This document shows, piece after piece, positions 36,257 to 44,712 of a DNA stretch of 64,000 nt (positions within the stretch are counted from its first letter, which is position 1; every line of letters begins with the position of its first letter). Where the stretch lies: assembly GCF_036127095.1 (NCBI RefSeq), contig NZ_CP108006.1:6749501-6813500 (forward strand). Reading direction: 5' to 3'. This DNA is from Streptomyces sp. NBC_00335 (lineage in GTDB: Bacteria > Actinomycetota > Actinomycetes > Streptomycetales > Streptomycetaceae). Under the pieces are notes generated by a model. It was given only the letters and a program-made list of their open reading frames with translations, searched no databases and was not told the origin of the DNA. Both the position numbers and the translations under genes were made by a program.

Positions 36257-36922
36257 TCATGCCTCCGGGTGCTCCTCGGGAGCGAGGAAGCGGCCCATCG
36301 GCAGCACCTGGCGGCCCCAGGTGCTCGCCATGATCTGCCCGGCGAGCAGGTACGTGGCTCCGAGCGCGGCGAGCAGCCCGCTCCAGCCGGTGATCCGGTT
36401 CCAGATCACCGAGCCGGTGAACCCGCTGACCGTCATGGCCACGAAGACCACCAGCACGCACGTGAAGGTGGACAGCAGCACCAGGTGGATCCGCCAGCTG
36501 CCGATCCACAGCACGAACACCACGAACACCCACGGCAGCGTGAACAGCGCGCTCACGTCCCCGCGCAGCGCCGGATCCGTGGCGGGCAGTACCCACTGGA
36601 TCAGGAGCGCCTTCGACATCCAGAACAGCCCGAAGCCGCCGAAGACGGTGGCGTGCCAGGTGTCTCCGCGCTGCGCCTGGAAGAGCCCGGCCAGCAGCTG
36701 GGCGAGCCCGCCGATGAAGAAGCCGACGAGCGGCAGCACGGAGTGGCTGAGGTGCTCGGGGAAGATGCCCGCGTCGATGCCGGTGGCGAGCGTGGTGACG
36801 ACGATGAAGCCGGTGAGGCCGAGGGGGCCCAGCTGCGCCTGCGCGCTGGGCTCCATCCGCTTGACCGAGACGGCCTGTTCGGCCGGCCCCATGCGGTTGC
36901 GGGCCTGGACCGGGTTGTTCAT
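36257..36922 (-). CDS. GPR1/FUN34/YaaH-family acetate carrier
   Basis: 221 residues and six helices. After a 30-residue N-terminal part comes LGPLGLTGFIVVTTLATGID, a variant of the family's N-P-A-P-L-G-L signature, followed by GFFIGGLAQLLAGLFQAQRGDTWHATVFGGFGLFWMS, the second family hallmark. Members carry acetate or succinate with protons. ATG 36922 overlaps the previous gene's TGA by four bases (ATGA), so it is coupled to the DUF3533-like gene. The missing Asn/Pro of the signature means its substrate may differ from acetate. Confidence 0.8.
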   Translation of the reverse strand: MNNPVQARNRMGPAEQAVSVKRMEPSAQAQLGPLGLTGFIVVTTLATGIDAGIFPEHLSHSVLPLVGFFIGGLAQLLAGLFQAQRGDTWHATVFGGFGLFWMSKALLIQWVLPATDPALRGDVSALFTLPWVFVVFVLWIGSWRIHLVLLSTFTCVLVVFVAMTVSGFTGSVIWNRITGWSGLLAALGATYLLAGQIMASTWGRQVLPMGRFLAPEEHPEA

Positions 36923-38022
36923 CGCACGACTTCCCGCTCCGGCAGGGCGTCCGGACCCTCGGGGAGCCCGCTGCCCACCGCCGCTCCCGCCTTGCCCCTG
37001 CGGCCCGCCGCACAGGCCAGCGTGATCGCGGAGCCGAGCACCGCCCAGCCGCTCAGGACCAGCAGCGGTCCGGTGATGTCATTGCCCTTGAAGTACGCGA
37101 TCGAGCGCCCGGCGTACGTGCCCGCACCCGGCGGCAGCCACGGGCCGATGGCCTTCCAGAACGGCGGCAGCAGCGGGTACGGGTAGGCGCCGCCGGCGCT
37201 CGGGTTGCCGAGCACCACCACCAGCAGGATCGCCAGGCCGATGCCGACCACCCCCGCGAGGCCCTGGAAGGCCAGGGTGATCGCGCCGACGGCGAAGACG
37301 ACGAGGGCGCCGAGCCCCCACAGGCCCCAGATGCTGCCGGGCAGCGCACCCAGGATCGGGTCCGCGATGACCGCGCCGAGGAGTCCGGCCGCGACGGCGT
37401 ACACGAACAGCGCGCCGAGCCGGATGATGGCGCGGTGGACGTTCGCGGGCCGGGCGCCCGCGCTGATCGCGAGGATCGCGGCACACAGGTAGCCGCCCAC
37501 GCACCAGCCCACGACCAGGTAGAACGCGCTCAGGCCGCGCCCGTCGCCGGCGGCCACGGGGGCCACGTCCACGACGGTCACGGTGCGGCCCTGGGTCTTC
37601 TCGACGAGGCCGACGACCTCCTCCAGGGCCTGCGACAGGGAGGCCCCGGCGCCGCTCGCGACCAGCAGCTTGTCGGTCTTGCCGGCCGGGTCGATGATCA
37701 GCGCGCCGTCCACGTCCCGGTTCTGGATCTGCCGCAGCGCCGTCGCCTCGTCCTGTACGGCACGGGGATCGAGCGGTTTGCCCGGCAGCGCGGAGAGCTG
37801 CTTCGCCGTCTGCGCGGCGACCGGTTCGGCGGGCGCGGCCACCGCGATGGGGATCTCGCTGGGCTTGGGGTGATGGAAGGCCCCGATGTACGAGGTGATG
37901 AAGGCGAGCTGGAGCGCCAGTACGCCCAGGACCAGGAGAGCGGCCCGGGTGGTGACGGCGTCCTTGATCTCGGCGAGGAAGCCGCCGGACTGCCCTGGGT
38001 CTGTGTGGGTGGACTGGGTCAT
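36919..38022 (-). CDS. DUF3533 / ABC-2-permease-like membrane protein
   Basis: 367 residues. One N-terminal helix (about 27-50, ALLVLGVLALQLAFITSYIGAFHHP) leads to an extracellular domain of about 110 residues with IPIAVAAPAEPVAAQTAKQL and IQNRDVDGALIIDPAG, then about six helices ending near residue 345. That layout matches the YhgE/Pip and ABC-2 exporter-like group. No ATPase gene lies beside it. It overlaps the YaaH-like gene by four bases. Role unknown; an exporter or cell-envelope protein is most likely. Confidence 0.7.
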   Translation of the reverse strand: MTQSTHTDPGQSGGFLAEIKDAVTTRAALLVLGVLALQLAFITSYIGAFHHPKPSEIPIAVAAPAEPVAAQTAKQLSALPGKPLDPRAVQDEATALRQIQNRDVDGALIIDPAGKTDKLLVASGAGASLSQALEEVVGLVEKTQGRTVTVVDVAPVAAGDGRGLSAFYLVVGWCVGGYLCAAILAISAGARPANVHRAIIRLGALFVYAVAAGLLGAVIADPILGALPGSIWGLWGLGALVVFAVGAITLAFQGLAGVVGIGLAILLVVVLGNPSAGGAYPYPLLPPFWKAIGPWLPPGAGTYAGRSIAYFKGNDITGPLLVLSGWAVLGSAITLACAAGRRGKAGAAVGSGLPEGPDALPEREVVR

Positions 38023-38171
38023 GTCTCACACGCTCGGCGTACCGGGCGCGGGGCGCAGCAGGGGTGGGCCGAACGGATGACGGCCGTCGGAGCGGACCGC
38101 GCAGTTTTTACCGCCGCGTAACTTCCCAGTTTTGCTACTCGCCCGTAATTTGGCGGCTGCAGCACCCTCTT

Positions 38172-38185
38172 GTGATCCGGATCAC
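38172..38185. promoter_or_regulatory. Crp-like palindrome upstream of the lipase gene
   Basis: GTGATCCGGATCAC, a perfect 14-base palindrome; with its flanks it reads TGTGA-N6-TCACG, one base from the classic Crp site. It is 70 bases upstream of the lipase ATG. Streptomyces Crp recognises GTG/CAC half-sites, so Crp is a fair candidate. Confidence 0.55.
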
Positions 38186-38254
38186 GGGATGCACCCCCAC
38201 GTACTTCCCGCGCCATCCCTCGTTACTCCCCTTGAGCCGCAAGGAGATCACACG

Positions 38255-39115
38255 ATGCTGCCCTGGAGACGCCTGCTCCGCCCGCTGGCCGTCCTCACCC
38301 TGACCGCAGCCGCTCTCGTCGCCCCCACCGGAGCGGCCCAGGCCGCCTCGGCGCCGAGCAGCGGCTGGAACAACTGGTCCTGCAAACCGTCCGCCGCCCA
38401 CCCCCGGCCCGTGGTCCTGGTCCACGGAACCTTCGGGAACTCCGTCGACAACTGGCTCGGCTTCGCGCCGTACCTCGTCCACCGGGGCTACTGCGTCTAC
38501 TCCCTCGACTACGGGCAGCTGCCCGGCGTCCCCTTCTTCAACGGGCTCGGGCCCATCGAGGCGTCCGCCGGGCAGCTCGACGTCTTCGTCGACAAGGTGC
38601 TCGCCGCCACGGGAGCGGCCGAGACGGACCTCGTGGGCCACTCCCAGGGCGGCATGATGCCGCGCTACTACCTGAAGTTCCTCGGCGGCGCCGCCAAGGT
38701 CAACGCCCTGGTCGGGCTCGCCCCCGACAACCACGGGACCACCCTGCTCGGCCTCACCAAGCTCCTCCCGTACTTCCCCGGAGCCGGGGACCTGATCAGC
38801 ACGGCCACCCCGGGCCTCGCCGACCAGATCGCCGGATCGCCCTTCCAGAACAAGCTGAACGAGGGCGGGGACACCGTCCCCGGAGTCGCGTACACGGTGA
38901 TCGCCACCCGCTACGACGAGGTGGTCACCCCCTACCGGAGCCAGTTCCTCACCGGGCCGAACGTCCGCAACGTGCTGCTCCAAGACCTGTGCGCGGTGGA
39001 CCTCTCGGAGCACGTGGCCATCGGGCTCACCGACCGGATCGCCTGGCACGAGGCGGCCAACGCCCTCGACCCGGCGCACGCCAAGCGGACCACCTGCGCG
39101 TCGGTCTTCTCCTGA
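38255..39115 (+). CDS. Secreted triacylglycerol lipase/esterase (LipA-like)
   Basis: 286 residues. A basic start (MLPWRRLLRP) and hydrophobic segment ending AAQAA give a Sec signal with cleavage near residue 31. The oxyanion motif is VVLVHGTFGN (53-62), the nucleophile is Ser130 in GHSQGG, and His lies in DLSEHVAIG near the C-terminus. Two cysteine pairs are likely (Cys43/Cys80 and two near the end). It hydrolyses triglycerides or short esters outside the cell. ATG 38255 has AAGGAG; a longer in-frame start would begin in the promoter palindrome. It converges with the LPMO gene across two terminators. Confidence 0.9.
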   Translation: MLPWRRLLRPLAVLTLTAAALVAPTGAAQAASAPSSGWNNWSCKPSAAHPRPVVLVHGTFGNSVDNWLGFAPYLVHRGYCVYSLDYGQLPGVPFFNGLGPIEASAGQLDVFVDKVLAATGAAETDLVGHSQGGMMPRYYLKFLGGAAKVNALVGLAPDNHGTTLLGLTKLLPYFPGAGDLISTATPGLADQIAGSPFQNKLNEGGDTVPGVAYTVIATRYDEVVTPYRSQFLTGPNVRNVLLQDLCAVDLSEHVAIGLTDRIAWHEAANALDPAHAKRTTCASVFS

Positions 39116-39121
39116 CGGCGC

Positions 39122-39152
39122 GGCGGGCGGCCCCTCCTGCGGGCCGCCCGCC
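39122..39152. terminator. Bidirectional terminator, lipase/LPMO junction, hairpin 1
   Basis: 12-base perfect arms (39122-39133, 39141-39152) with a 7-base loop, between the convergent lipase and LPMO genes. Confidence 0.8.
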
Positions 39153-39153
39153 C

Positions 39154-39178
39154 TCGGTCACCGGTCGCCGGTGACCGA
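39154..39178. terminator. Lipase/LPMO junction, hairpin 2
   Basis: 11-base perfect arms TCGGTCACCGG / CCGGTGACCGA around 3 bases, directly after hairpin 1 and 11 bases from the LPMO stop. Best placed to end the LPMO transcript. Confidence 0.75.
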
Positions 39179-39189
39179 CCCGTAGCGGG

Positions 39190-40227
39190 TCAGCGGCCGT
39201 GGCGGCCCGGGATCGCCCGGCGGCGGGCCAGCGCGAACAGCACGGCCGCGCCGACGGCCAGGACGCCGGCTCCGCCGATCGCGATCACCGGGGTGGCACT
39301 GCTGCCGCCCGTCTCGGCGAGGCTGGTCCCGCTCTGCGAGGGGATCGGGGACGGAGCGCCGCCGCCGTTCGTCTTCGGGTCGTTGTCCCCGTGTCCGTGG
39401 TGCTCCACCGTGGACTTTTCTGCGCCTGCGGAGATCTGCTCGTCGGTGGGGGCCGAGGGGAGCTCCGAGGGGAGCGTGGACGGCCGCTGCGAGGGCACGG
39501 AACTCGGCTTCGAGGTGGGCTTCGAGGTGGGCTTCGCGCTCGGCCCGGCCGTGGGCTTGCCGCCGGTGCCACCCGTGCCGCCCCCGCCGTTGTCCTTCCC
39601 GAAGACCACGTCCGAGCAGGTGTAGAAGGCCTCCGGGCTGTCGGAGCGCTGCCAGACGCTGTAGATCAGGTGCCGGCCGGTCTTGTTCGGGACGGTGCCG
39701 GAGAAGACGTAGTCGCCGTTCTGCATGCCCGGGTCGGTGACCTTCGCGAAGGGCGCGGCCTCCAGGTCGGACCACTTCAGCGGCTTCGACGGGTCGTAGC
39801 CGTCCTTCGTCACGTACAGCTCGAAGGAGCCCTTGTGCGGGGCGGTCCCCTTGTAGCGGAAGGTGTGCGCGCCCGCGGCCATCGGGCTCGCCGGCCAGTC
39901 GGCGCGCGCCAGGTCCAGCCCCCTGTACTTGTCGTTGCCCGCCGAGCACAGCTTCCCGTCCGGGATCAGCGCCTTGCTCTGACCGGCCGCGTTGGCGATG
40001 TTCACCGCGTTCCAGTCGTAGAACGCCTGCGCCCCGCTCGCCGCGACCGCCGCCTTGCAGGCGGCCGACTTGGGGGACTCGGGGCCCTCCGCGTAGCACG
40101 CCGCCACCCGGCTGACCGGGTCCGTCATCGAACCGTGGGCGGCCGCGGGAACGGCGGCGTACGCGACCACCGCGATCGGGGCGAGGCCTGCGGCGGCGAT
40201 GCGGGCGGCGGTACGGCGTGCGGGCAT
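39190..40227 (-). CDS. AA10 lytic polysaccharide monooxygenase with sortase anchor
   Basis: 345 residues. The signal peptide ends AAA just before His31, which becomes the N-terminal residue of the copper histidine brace. The second brace His is His131 in TAPHKGSFELYVT and the axial aromatic is Phe201 in EAFYTCSDVVF. The catalytic domain ends near 215. A Gly/Thr, then Pro/Ser/Lys-rich linker follows, then a C-terminal sorting signal: LAETG, a hydrophobic helix and ARRR. LAxTG is the class E sortase motif of Streptomyces, so the enzyme is probably fixed to the cell wall. It would oxidise chitin or cellulose chains. ATG 40227 has GGAGATC upstream. Most AA10 enzymes are freely secreted. Confidence 0.92.
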   Translation of the reverse strand: MPARRTAARIAAAGLAPIAVVAYAAVPAAAHGSMTDPVSRVAACYAEGPESPKSAACKAAVAASGAQAFYDWNAVNIANAAGQSKALIPDGKLCSAGNDKYRGLDLARADWPASPMAAGAHTFRYKGTAPHKGSFELYVTKDGYDPSKPLKWSDLEAAPFAKVTDPGMQNGDYVFSGTVPNKTGRHLIYSVWQRSDSPEAFYTCSDVVFGKDNGGGGTGGTGGKPTAGPSAKPTSKPTSKPSSVPSQRPSTLPSELPSAPTDEQISAGAEKSTVEHHGHGDNDPKTNGGGAPSPIPSQSGTSLAETGGSSATPVIAIGGAGVLAVGAAVLFALARRRAIPGRHGR

Positions 40228-40550
40228 GGCGGATCTCCTCTGGGCACGGCACAGGGCTGCGCGAGTCGTGGGTGCGCCGGAGGGCCGAGGCTGGGCGGCG
40301 CCGCCCCTCACGGGTCCGCGGCGCCGCCTCCGGCCCTCCCTGGCCCAGCCAAACTAACCGTCCGAACCCGGCGTTCGACCGGGTTGGGGCCCCTGGAGCC
40401 GATCCTTAGGGCGCAGTTAAGGGCGGGGTAAGAGGGGGCTGAGGTAGCGGGCCCGGAGGGCCCTGAAGCCCTTGGAGGGCCAAGCTTCGGAAGGGGTCCG
40501 GGTCCGGGCCCGGCGGATCCAGCCCTTCTATCTCCAACCTGCGTTGTTCC

Positions 40551-40556
40551 TAGAAT
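40551..40556 (+). promoter_or_regulatory. -10 element for a leaderless HTH regulator gene
   Basis: TAGAAT ends 6 bases before ATG 40563 and there is no ribosome site, so transcription probably begins at or next to the start codon. Confidence 0.55.
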
Positions 40557-40562
40557 GTCCCC

Positions 40563-41315
40563 ATGAAGGACATCGATGTGATCGCGGTGTTGCAGGATCC
40601 GGTGCGCCGCCGCCTGTACGAGTACGTGGTGGCGCAGGGCCGTGAGGTCGGCCGCAACGAGGCCGCCGAGGCGGCCGGGGTGGCGCGCACGCTGGCCGCG
40701 CACCATCTGGACAGGCTGACGGAGGCCGGGCTGCTGGACAGTGGCAGCCGCCGCCTGACGGGCCGTTCGGGGCCGGGGGCGGGCCGTCCCGCCAAGGTGT
40801 ACACGCGGGCGCTGGTCGAGCGGTCGGTGTCGCTGCCCTCCCGCGACTACCGCACGGTCGCCGAGCTGCTCGCCGAGGCCGCCGAGCAGGCGGGGCTGGA
40901 CGCCGGGCTCTGCGCGGCCGCCCGCCGCCGGGGCGAGGCCCTGCGCGGCTCGGCCGCGCCCTGCGCGGGCCTCGAAGAGGCGATGGAGGTGCTGGGCGGC
41001 CGCGGCTACGAACCGCACTTGGAAGGTGCCGGGGATGGCGAGGGCGCGGAGGGGGTCGAGGATGCTCGGGGCGTCGGAGGCGCCGAGGGGGCGGTCGGGG
41101 CGGCCGGGGCGGCCGAGGCGGCCGGACGCGTCGTCCGCATGCGCAACTGCCCCTTCCACGCCGTCGCCGAACGCTTCCCGCCGCTCGTCTGCGGCATGAA
41201 CCTCGCGCTGCTGGAAGGGCTGCTCGGTGCGGACGGTCCCGTCCGCGCCCGCATGGACGCCCGGCCGGGGGAATGCTGCGTGGTGGTCGAAGCTTCTAAA
41301 AACAATGACCATTGA
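40563..41315 (+). CDS. ArsR-like HTH regulator with C-terminal cysteine cluster
   Basis: 250 residues. The winged HTH covers 1-80: VLQDPVRRRLYEYVVAQGREVGRNEAAEAAGVARTLAAHHLDRLTEAGLL. The C-terminal half has NCPFHAVAERFPPLVCGMNLALLEGLL...CCVVVE, with Cys196, Cys210, Cys238 and Cys239, close to the Fe-S-binding spacing of SufR-type regulators. Between the two is an odd Gly/Ala/Glu-rich insert (about 153-187). It may sense redox state or Fe-S status. The start has a -10 box 6 bases upstream and no leader. It is followed 31 bases later by a DUF3291 gene on the same strand, its likely partner or target. Confidence 0.75.
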   Translation: MKDIDVIAVLQDPVRRRLYEYVVAQGREVGRNEAAEAAGVARTLAAHHLDRLTEAGLLDSGSRRLTGRSGPGAGRPAKVYTRALVERSVSLPSRDYRTVAELLAEAAEQAGLDAGLCAAARRRGEALRGSAAPCAGLEEAMEVLGGRGYEPHLEGAGDGEGAEGVEDARGVGGAEGAVGAAGAAEAAGRVVRMRNCPFHAVAERFPPLVCGMNLALLEGLLGADGPVRARMDARPGECCVVVEASKNNDH

Positions 41316-41346
41316 CATAGAAAAGCGGCTCGTGTGGGATGAGGCC

Positions 41347-41919
41347 ATGACCGCATCCGCACATGCCGCCCACCTCGCCCAGCTCAACGCCTCCACGCTC
41401 CGTCATCCGCTCGACGACCCGCGCGTGGCGCCCTTCGTCGAGATGCTCGACCCGGTCAACGCCGCCGCCGACGGTGCGCCCGGGTTCGTGTGGAGGCTCG
41501 TGGACGAGGGAGGGGCCGACGCCACCGGCCTGCGCCCGGCCGGCGAGAACGTCATCGTCAACCTGTCGGTGTGGGAGACCCAGGAGGCCCTGTGGGACTT
41601 CGCCTACCGCAGCGGGCACCTGGAGGTCATGCGGCGGCGCCGCGAATGGTTCGAACGGCACGTCGAGGCGCACATGGTGCTCTGGTGGGTCCCCGCCGGG
41701 CACGTCCCGACCGTCGGTGAGGCCCTGGAGCGGCTGGCGGACCTGCGGGCGCACGGGCCGTCCCCGCACGCCTTCACCTTCGCCTCCTCCTACACGGCCG
41801 CCGAGGCCGCCGAGCACGTTCGGGCCGTGCCGCGGGCGCAGCCCGAGGGGGCCGAGCAGCCGGAGCCGGCCGCCCGGAGCGCGCGGCCGGCGCATGCCGG
41901 GGACTCGGCGGCGGTCTGA
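41347..41919 (+). CDS. DUF3291 domain-containing protein
   Basis: 190 residues. AAHLAQLNASTLRHPLDDPRVAPFVEMLDPVNAAADGAPGFVWRLVDE is the family's start, and NVIVNLSVWETQEALWDFAYRSGHLEVMRRRREWFERHVEAHMVLWWVPAGHVPTVGEALERL its core, a dimeric alpha/beta-barrel-like fold related to heme-degrading monooxygenases. The C-terminal 35 residues are disordered. Start at 41347 fits the family; ATG 41305 is also in frame. GAGG is 2-6 bases upstream, and a TTGACA-17-TGGGAT promoter (41312-41340) lies inside the end of the preceding regulator gene, so it may also be transcribed alone. Confidence 0.8.
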   Translation: MTASAHAAHLAQLNASTLRHPLDDPRVAPFVEMLDPVNAAADGAPGFVWRLVDEGGADATGLRPAGENVIVNLSVWETQEALWDFAYRSGHLEVMRRRREWFERHVEAHMVLWWVPAGHVPTVGEALERLADLRAHGPSPHAFTFASSYTAAEAAEHVRAVPRAQPEGAEQPEPAARSARPAHAGDSAAV

Positions 41920-41942
41920 GGCGGCGCCGCGCCGCTCCCGGG

Positions 41943-42437
41943 TCAGGACAGCAGGGCTCCCAGGCCCGCGGCCGAACGGGCTTGGGCGTCCAGGGCGTCG
42001 AGGGCCCGTACCGCCTGGGCGGCAGCTTCGGGATCGGTGTCGGCGAGCCCGCTCTCGGCGAACTCGTCCTCGTCGAGCCGCAGTACCGAGCTCCCGTCGG
42101 CCGACACCCACAGGTCCAGGTCCAGGTCCTCGATGAGGATCACCCCGTCCTGCACCGACGCGGGACGGGTGACGTCGCAGTACCAGCCCTTGAGGACGCC
42201 CTCGCCCGTCCGCACCTCCTTGACCGCGTACCAGCGGTCGCGCCAGAAGTGCTCGGTGAACACGTCGCCCGGCTCGAAGCGGACGAAGCCGAAGTCCCGT
42301 ACCCCGGGGGCCGCCCAGGGCGCCCGTACGGTGATCCGGGTGCCGGTGTCGGCCACCAGCTCGGCCGGGTAACGGATCTTCGTACGGCCCGCCTTGGTGA
42401 GGGTGACGGTCAACTGGTCGGTCGGCCGGTCGGTCAT
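41943..42437 (-). CDS. DUF402 domain-containing protein
   Basis: 164 residues. The DUF402 barrel is seen in FEPGDVFTEHFWRDRWYAVKEVRTGEGVLKGWYCDVTRPASVQDGVILIEDLDLDLWVSADGSSVLRLDEDEFAESGL, with the conserved Asp/Glu/Tyr/Lys residues of FomD-like phosphohydrolases (nucleoside di/triphosphates or nucleotidyl phosphonates). ATG 42437 follows GGAGACACACCG. Transcribed with the GNAT gene behind it on the same strand (49 bases apart). The substrate is unknown. Confidence 0.8.
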   Translation of the reverse strand: MTDRPTDQLTVTLTKAGRTKIRYPAELVADTGTRITVRAPWAAPGVRDFGFVRFEPGDVFTEHFWRDRWYAVKEVRTGEGVLKGWYCDVTRPASVQDGVILIEDLDLDLWVSADGSSVLRLDEDEFAESGLADTDPEAAAQAVRALDALDAQARSAAGLGALLS

Positions 42438-42486
42438 CGGTGTGTCTCCGGTTCTCTCGGGTTCTCTCGGCTCATCGAGGTTTCGG

Positions 42487-43434
42487 TCAATTGTCCGATG
42501 TGGGCAGCTGCTTGGCGAAGCGGGTCTCGGTCGCGCAGACCTCGTACCCGAACCGGCTGTTGACCGCGAGCATCGGGCCGTTGGCGGTGTCGTTGCCGGT
42601 GAACGCCTCCGTGTAGCCCGCGGCGCGGGCCCGCAGGAGCGAGTCGGTCTTGGCCGCCCGGGCCAGTCCCAGCCCGCGGAACGGGCGCAGGGTGCCCGTC
42701 ATCGCGGAGGAGTAGCGGGTGCCGCCGTCCGTGTGTGCGGCGGTGAAGGCGGCCACCTTGCCGTCGACCAGGACCACGGTGGTGAGGTCCGGATCGAGGT
42801 GGGGGTGGTTCCAGGTGTGCCGCAGCCAGTCCTCGTAATCGTCGAAGTCCTGCTGCACGTCGCCCGGTTCGTCGGAGCTCGCCGCCGCGTCGGCCTCGAA
42901 GAGCGGTCGCGGATCCGCGGCGAAAGCCGATCCGGTGCACAGTTCGGCCCCGGCCGGCAGGGTCCCGGGGAGGGCGGGCAGCGCGGCCGTGGTGAGGTCG
43001 AGGCGCAGGAAGTGTGCGGAGCGGGAGGCGCGGTAGCCGTGCCGCTCGGCGAAGGCGCGGTGCGGCGGCTCGTCGAGGACCCAGGCGTACGCGTCCTGCG
43101 CGCCCTCGGCTCCCAGGTGCTCCTCGGCCGCGCCCAGCAGGGCGGTCCCGGCGCCGAGTCCGCGGTGGGCGGGATCGACGTAGGCGTTGACGAAGCCCTG
43201 GCCCGGTTCGGGGCTGTCGTAGACGATGCCGACCTGGGCGGTGCCCACGACGAGGCCGTCGGCGTTCTCGGCGACGAGGAGGCGGTAGCGCTTGTCGGGG
43301 TGCGCGGAGGCCAGCTCGAAGGCCACCCCGGGGGCGGTACTGATCATGAAGGGGAGGGCGGCGCGGCGTACCCGGACCACGGACTCGGCGTCGGTCGGGT
43401 CGTCGGGGCGCAGATCCCGGATGGTTGTGATCAC
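42487..43434 (-). CDS. Tandem GNAT-family N-acetyltransferase
   Basis: 315 residues from GTG 43434. Two GNAT domains lie in tandem: the first (about 1-155) with VVGTAQVGIVYDSP and acetyl-CoA loop HRGLGAGTALLG, the second (about 165-315) with TVVLVDGKVAAFTAAHT, FRGLGLARAAKTDSLLRARAAGY and NDTANGPMLAVNSRFGYEV. The layout recalls mycothiol synthase, but it is not in a mycothiol context. A longer start (43497) would leave 8 bases to the divergent GntR gene. TACCGT lies 6 bases before GTG, suggesting a leaderless message. The substrate is unknown. Confidence 0.8.
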   Translation of the reverse strand: MITTIRDLRPDDPTDAESVVRVRRAALPFMISTAPGVAFELASAHPDKRYRLLVAENADGLVVGTAQVGIVYDSPEPGQGFVNAYVDPAHRGLGAGTALLGAAEEHLGAEGAQDAYAWVLDEPPHRAFAERHGYRASRSAHFLRLDLTTAALPALPGTLPAGAELCTGSAFAADPRPLFEADAAASSDEPGDVQQDFDDYEDWLRHTWNHPHLDPDLTTVVLVDGKVAAFTAAHTDGGTRYSSAMTGTLRPFRGLGLARAAKTDSLLRARAAGYTEAFTGNDTANGPMLAVNSRFGYEVCATETRFAKQLPTSDN

Positions 43435-43505
43435 GGGGTGACGGTAGGGGTGCGGCAGGGTCGGACGCCTGCGAATTTCCCGGCGGATGGGGGACAATCG
43501 GCCGC

Positions 43506-43898
43506 GTGACCTCGACTTCTCCGCACCTGAAGATCCGCATCGACGGCGCGGCGGGCGCCGCCGCCCCGTACGAGCAACTGCGCGCCCAGATCGCCGCCGG
43601 GGCGCGGGCGGGCCGGCTGCCCGCCGGGTTCAAACTGCCGACGGTCCGCGGGCTCGCGGAGGAACTGGGGCTGGCGGCGAACACGGTCGCCAAGGCCTAC
43701 CGGGCGCTGGAGTCCGACGGCGTGATCGAGACGCGCGGCCGGGCGGGCAGCTTCGTGGCGGCGGCGGGCGACGGGCCCGCCCGCGAGGCGGCCACCGCCG
43801 CGCAGGCCTACGCGGAGCGGGCGCGGCGGCTGGGCCTGACCTTCGACGAGGCGACCGCGGCGGCGCTGGACGCGCTGCGGGCGCGGTACGCGGGCTGA
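43506..43898 (+). CDS. GntR-family regulator, short YtrA-like type
   Basis: 130 residues. The winged HTH fills about 20-85: PYEQLRAQIAAGARAGRLPAGFKLPTVRGLAEELGLAANTVAKAYRALESDGVIETRGRAGSFVA, then a short helical tail (to 130) instead of a ligand domain. YtrA-type regulators are usually tied to transport operons; here it sits back to back with the GNAT gene, 71 bases between starts, so it may control that gene and itself. GTG 43506 has GGGGGA about 12 bases upstream and GACAAT 7 bases upstream. Confidence 0.85.
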   Translation: MTSTSPHLKIRIDGAAGAAAPYEQLRAQIAAGARAGRLPAGFKLPTVRGLAEELGLAANTVAKAYRALESDGVIETRGRAGSFVAAAGDGPAREAATAAQAYAERARRLGLTFDEATAAALDALRARYAG

Positions 43899-43927
43899 CG
43901 CCAGGGGGCGGGCCCTCGCCCCGCCGG

Positions 43928-44470
43928 TCAGTCCTTGCGCGGGCTCAGGCGGGCCTGGAGGTGGTGCTGCATCGGCTGGCCCACCGCGGCCATTTCCTGC
44001 ACGATCGTCAGCTCGCCGTCCTGGAGCGCGTACCGGCGCTTCATGCCGGTGACCTCCTTGGCCCGCGGGGTCAGCCCCACCGTATCGGTGGCCATCTCGA
44101 TCTCCGTACCGGAGACCTGGCCGACGTACGTCTCGACGATGCCCGTCGGGTGGGCGAGCGTGACCTCGACCGAGGCGTCCGGGAGGATGCGCCACCACCC
44201 GGTCTCGCGCCCCGCGGGGCGCAGGGCGGTGCCGGAGCCGTCGATCAGCCAGGCGCGGGACTCGTAGCGGAGGAAGGGCCGGCCGTCGTGGCTGAAGGTG
44301 ATTTCCTGCTCGTACCGGAACCCGTGCTCCAGGGTCGGGTACTCGCCGCTGCCCCGGCCGTGCCAGCGTCCGATGAGGCCGAGCACCGGCTGGAGCTGCG
44401 GGTGCGGCTCGGGGCCCTCGCCGAGGACGTGGCTGTCGGGGAAGGGGTTGTCCTGCGCCGGATCGAGCAC
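43928..44470 (-). CDS. Nitrobindin-like heme-binding beta-barrel protein (FABP family)
   Basis: 180 residues. GRWHGRGSGEYPTL is the G-x-W-x-G-x-G motif of nitrobindins; the barrel continues with RPFLRYESRAWLIDGSG, RETGWWRILPDASVEVTLAHPTGIVETYVGQV, and ends MQHHLQARL, where one His is the expected proximal heme ligand. These proteins bind ferric heme and convert peroxynitrite to nitrate. Start GTG 44470 with AGGAGAACGCACC. It converges with the GntR gene. The 242 bases upstream of it hold no gene but contain a short direct repeat around GCGCCCCGCGCGGT. Confidence 0.85.
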   Translation of the reverse strand: MLDPAQDNPFPDSHVLGEGPEPHPQLQPVLGLIGRWHGRGSGEYPTLEHGFRYEQEITFSHDGRPFLRYESRAWLIDGSGTALRPAGRETGWWRILPDASVEVTLAHPTGIVETYVGQVSGTEIEMATDTVGLTPRAKEVTGMKRRYALQDGELTIVQEMAAVGQPMQHHLQARLSPRKD

Positions 44471-44712
44471 GGTGCGTTCTCCTGTTCGTGGTTCCCCCGA
44501 GGGTGCGCGCGGCCGGTGGGGGCCTTCGGCCGCGCCCTCATTGTCCTCGCCGTGCCCGCCGCACCCGTGCGCGCCCCGCGCGGTGGGAACCGTGGGCGCC
44601 CCGCGCGGTAGGGCTCATGGACACCCCGAGCCTTAAGGCCGATGGGCGCCCGGAGCCACAGGGACGGTGGGCGGCGGCGCACCCGCAGGCGCCGGACCCG
44701 GACCCGCCGTGC

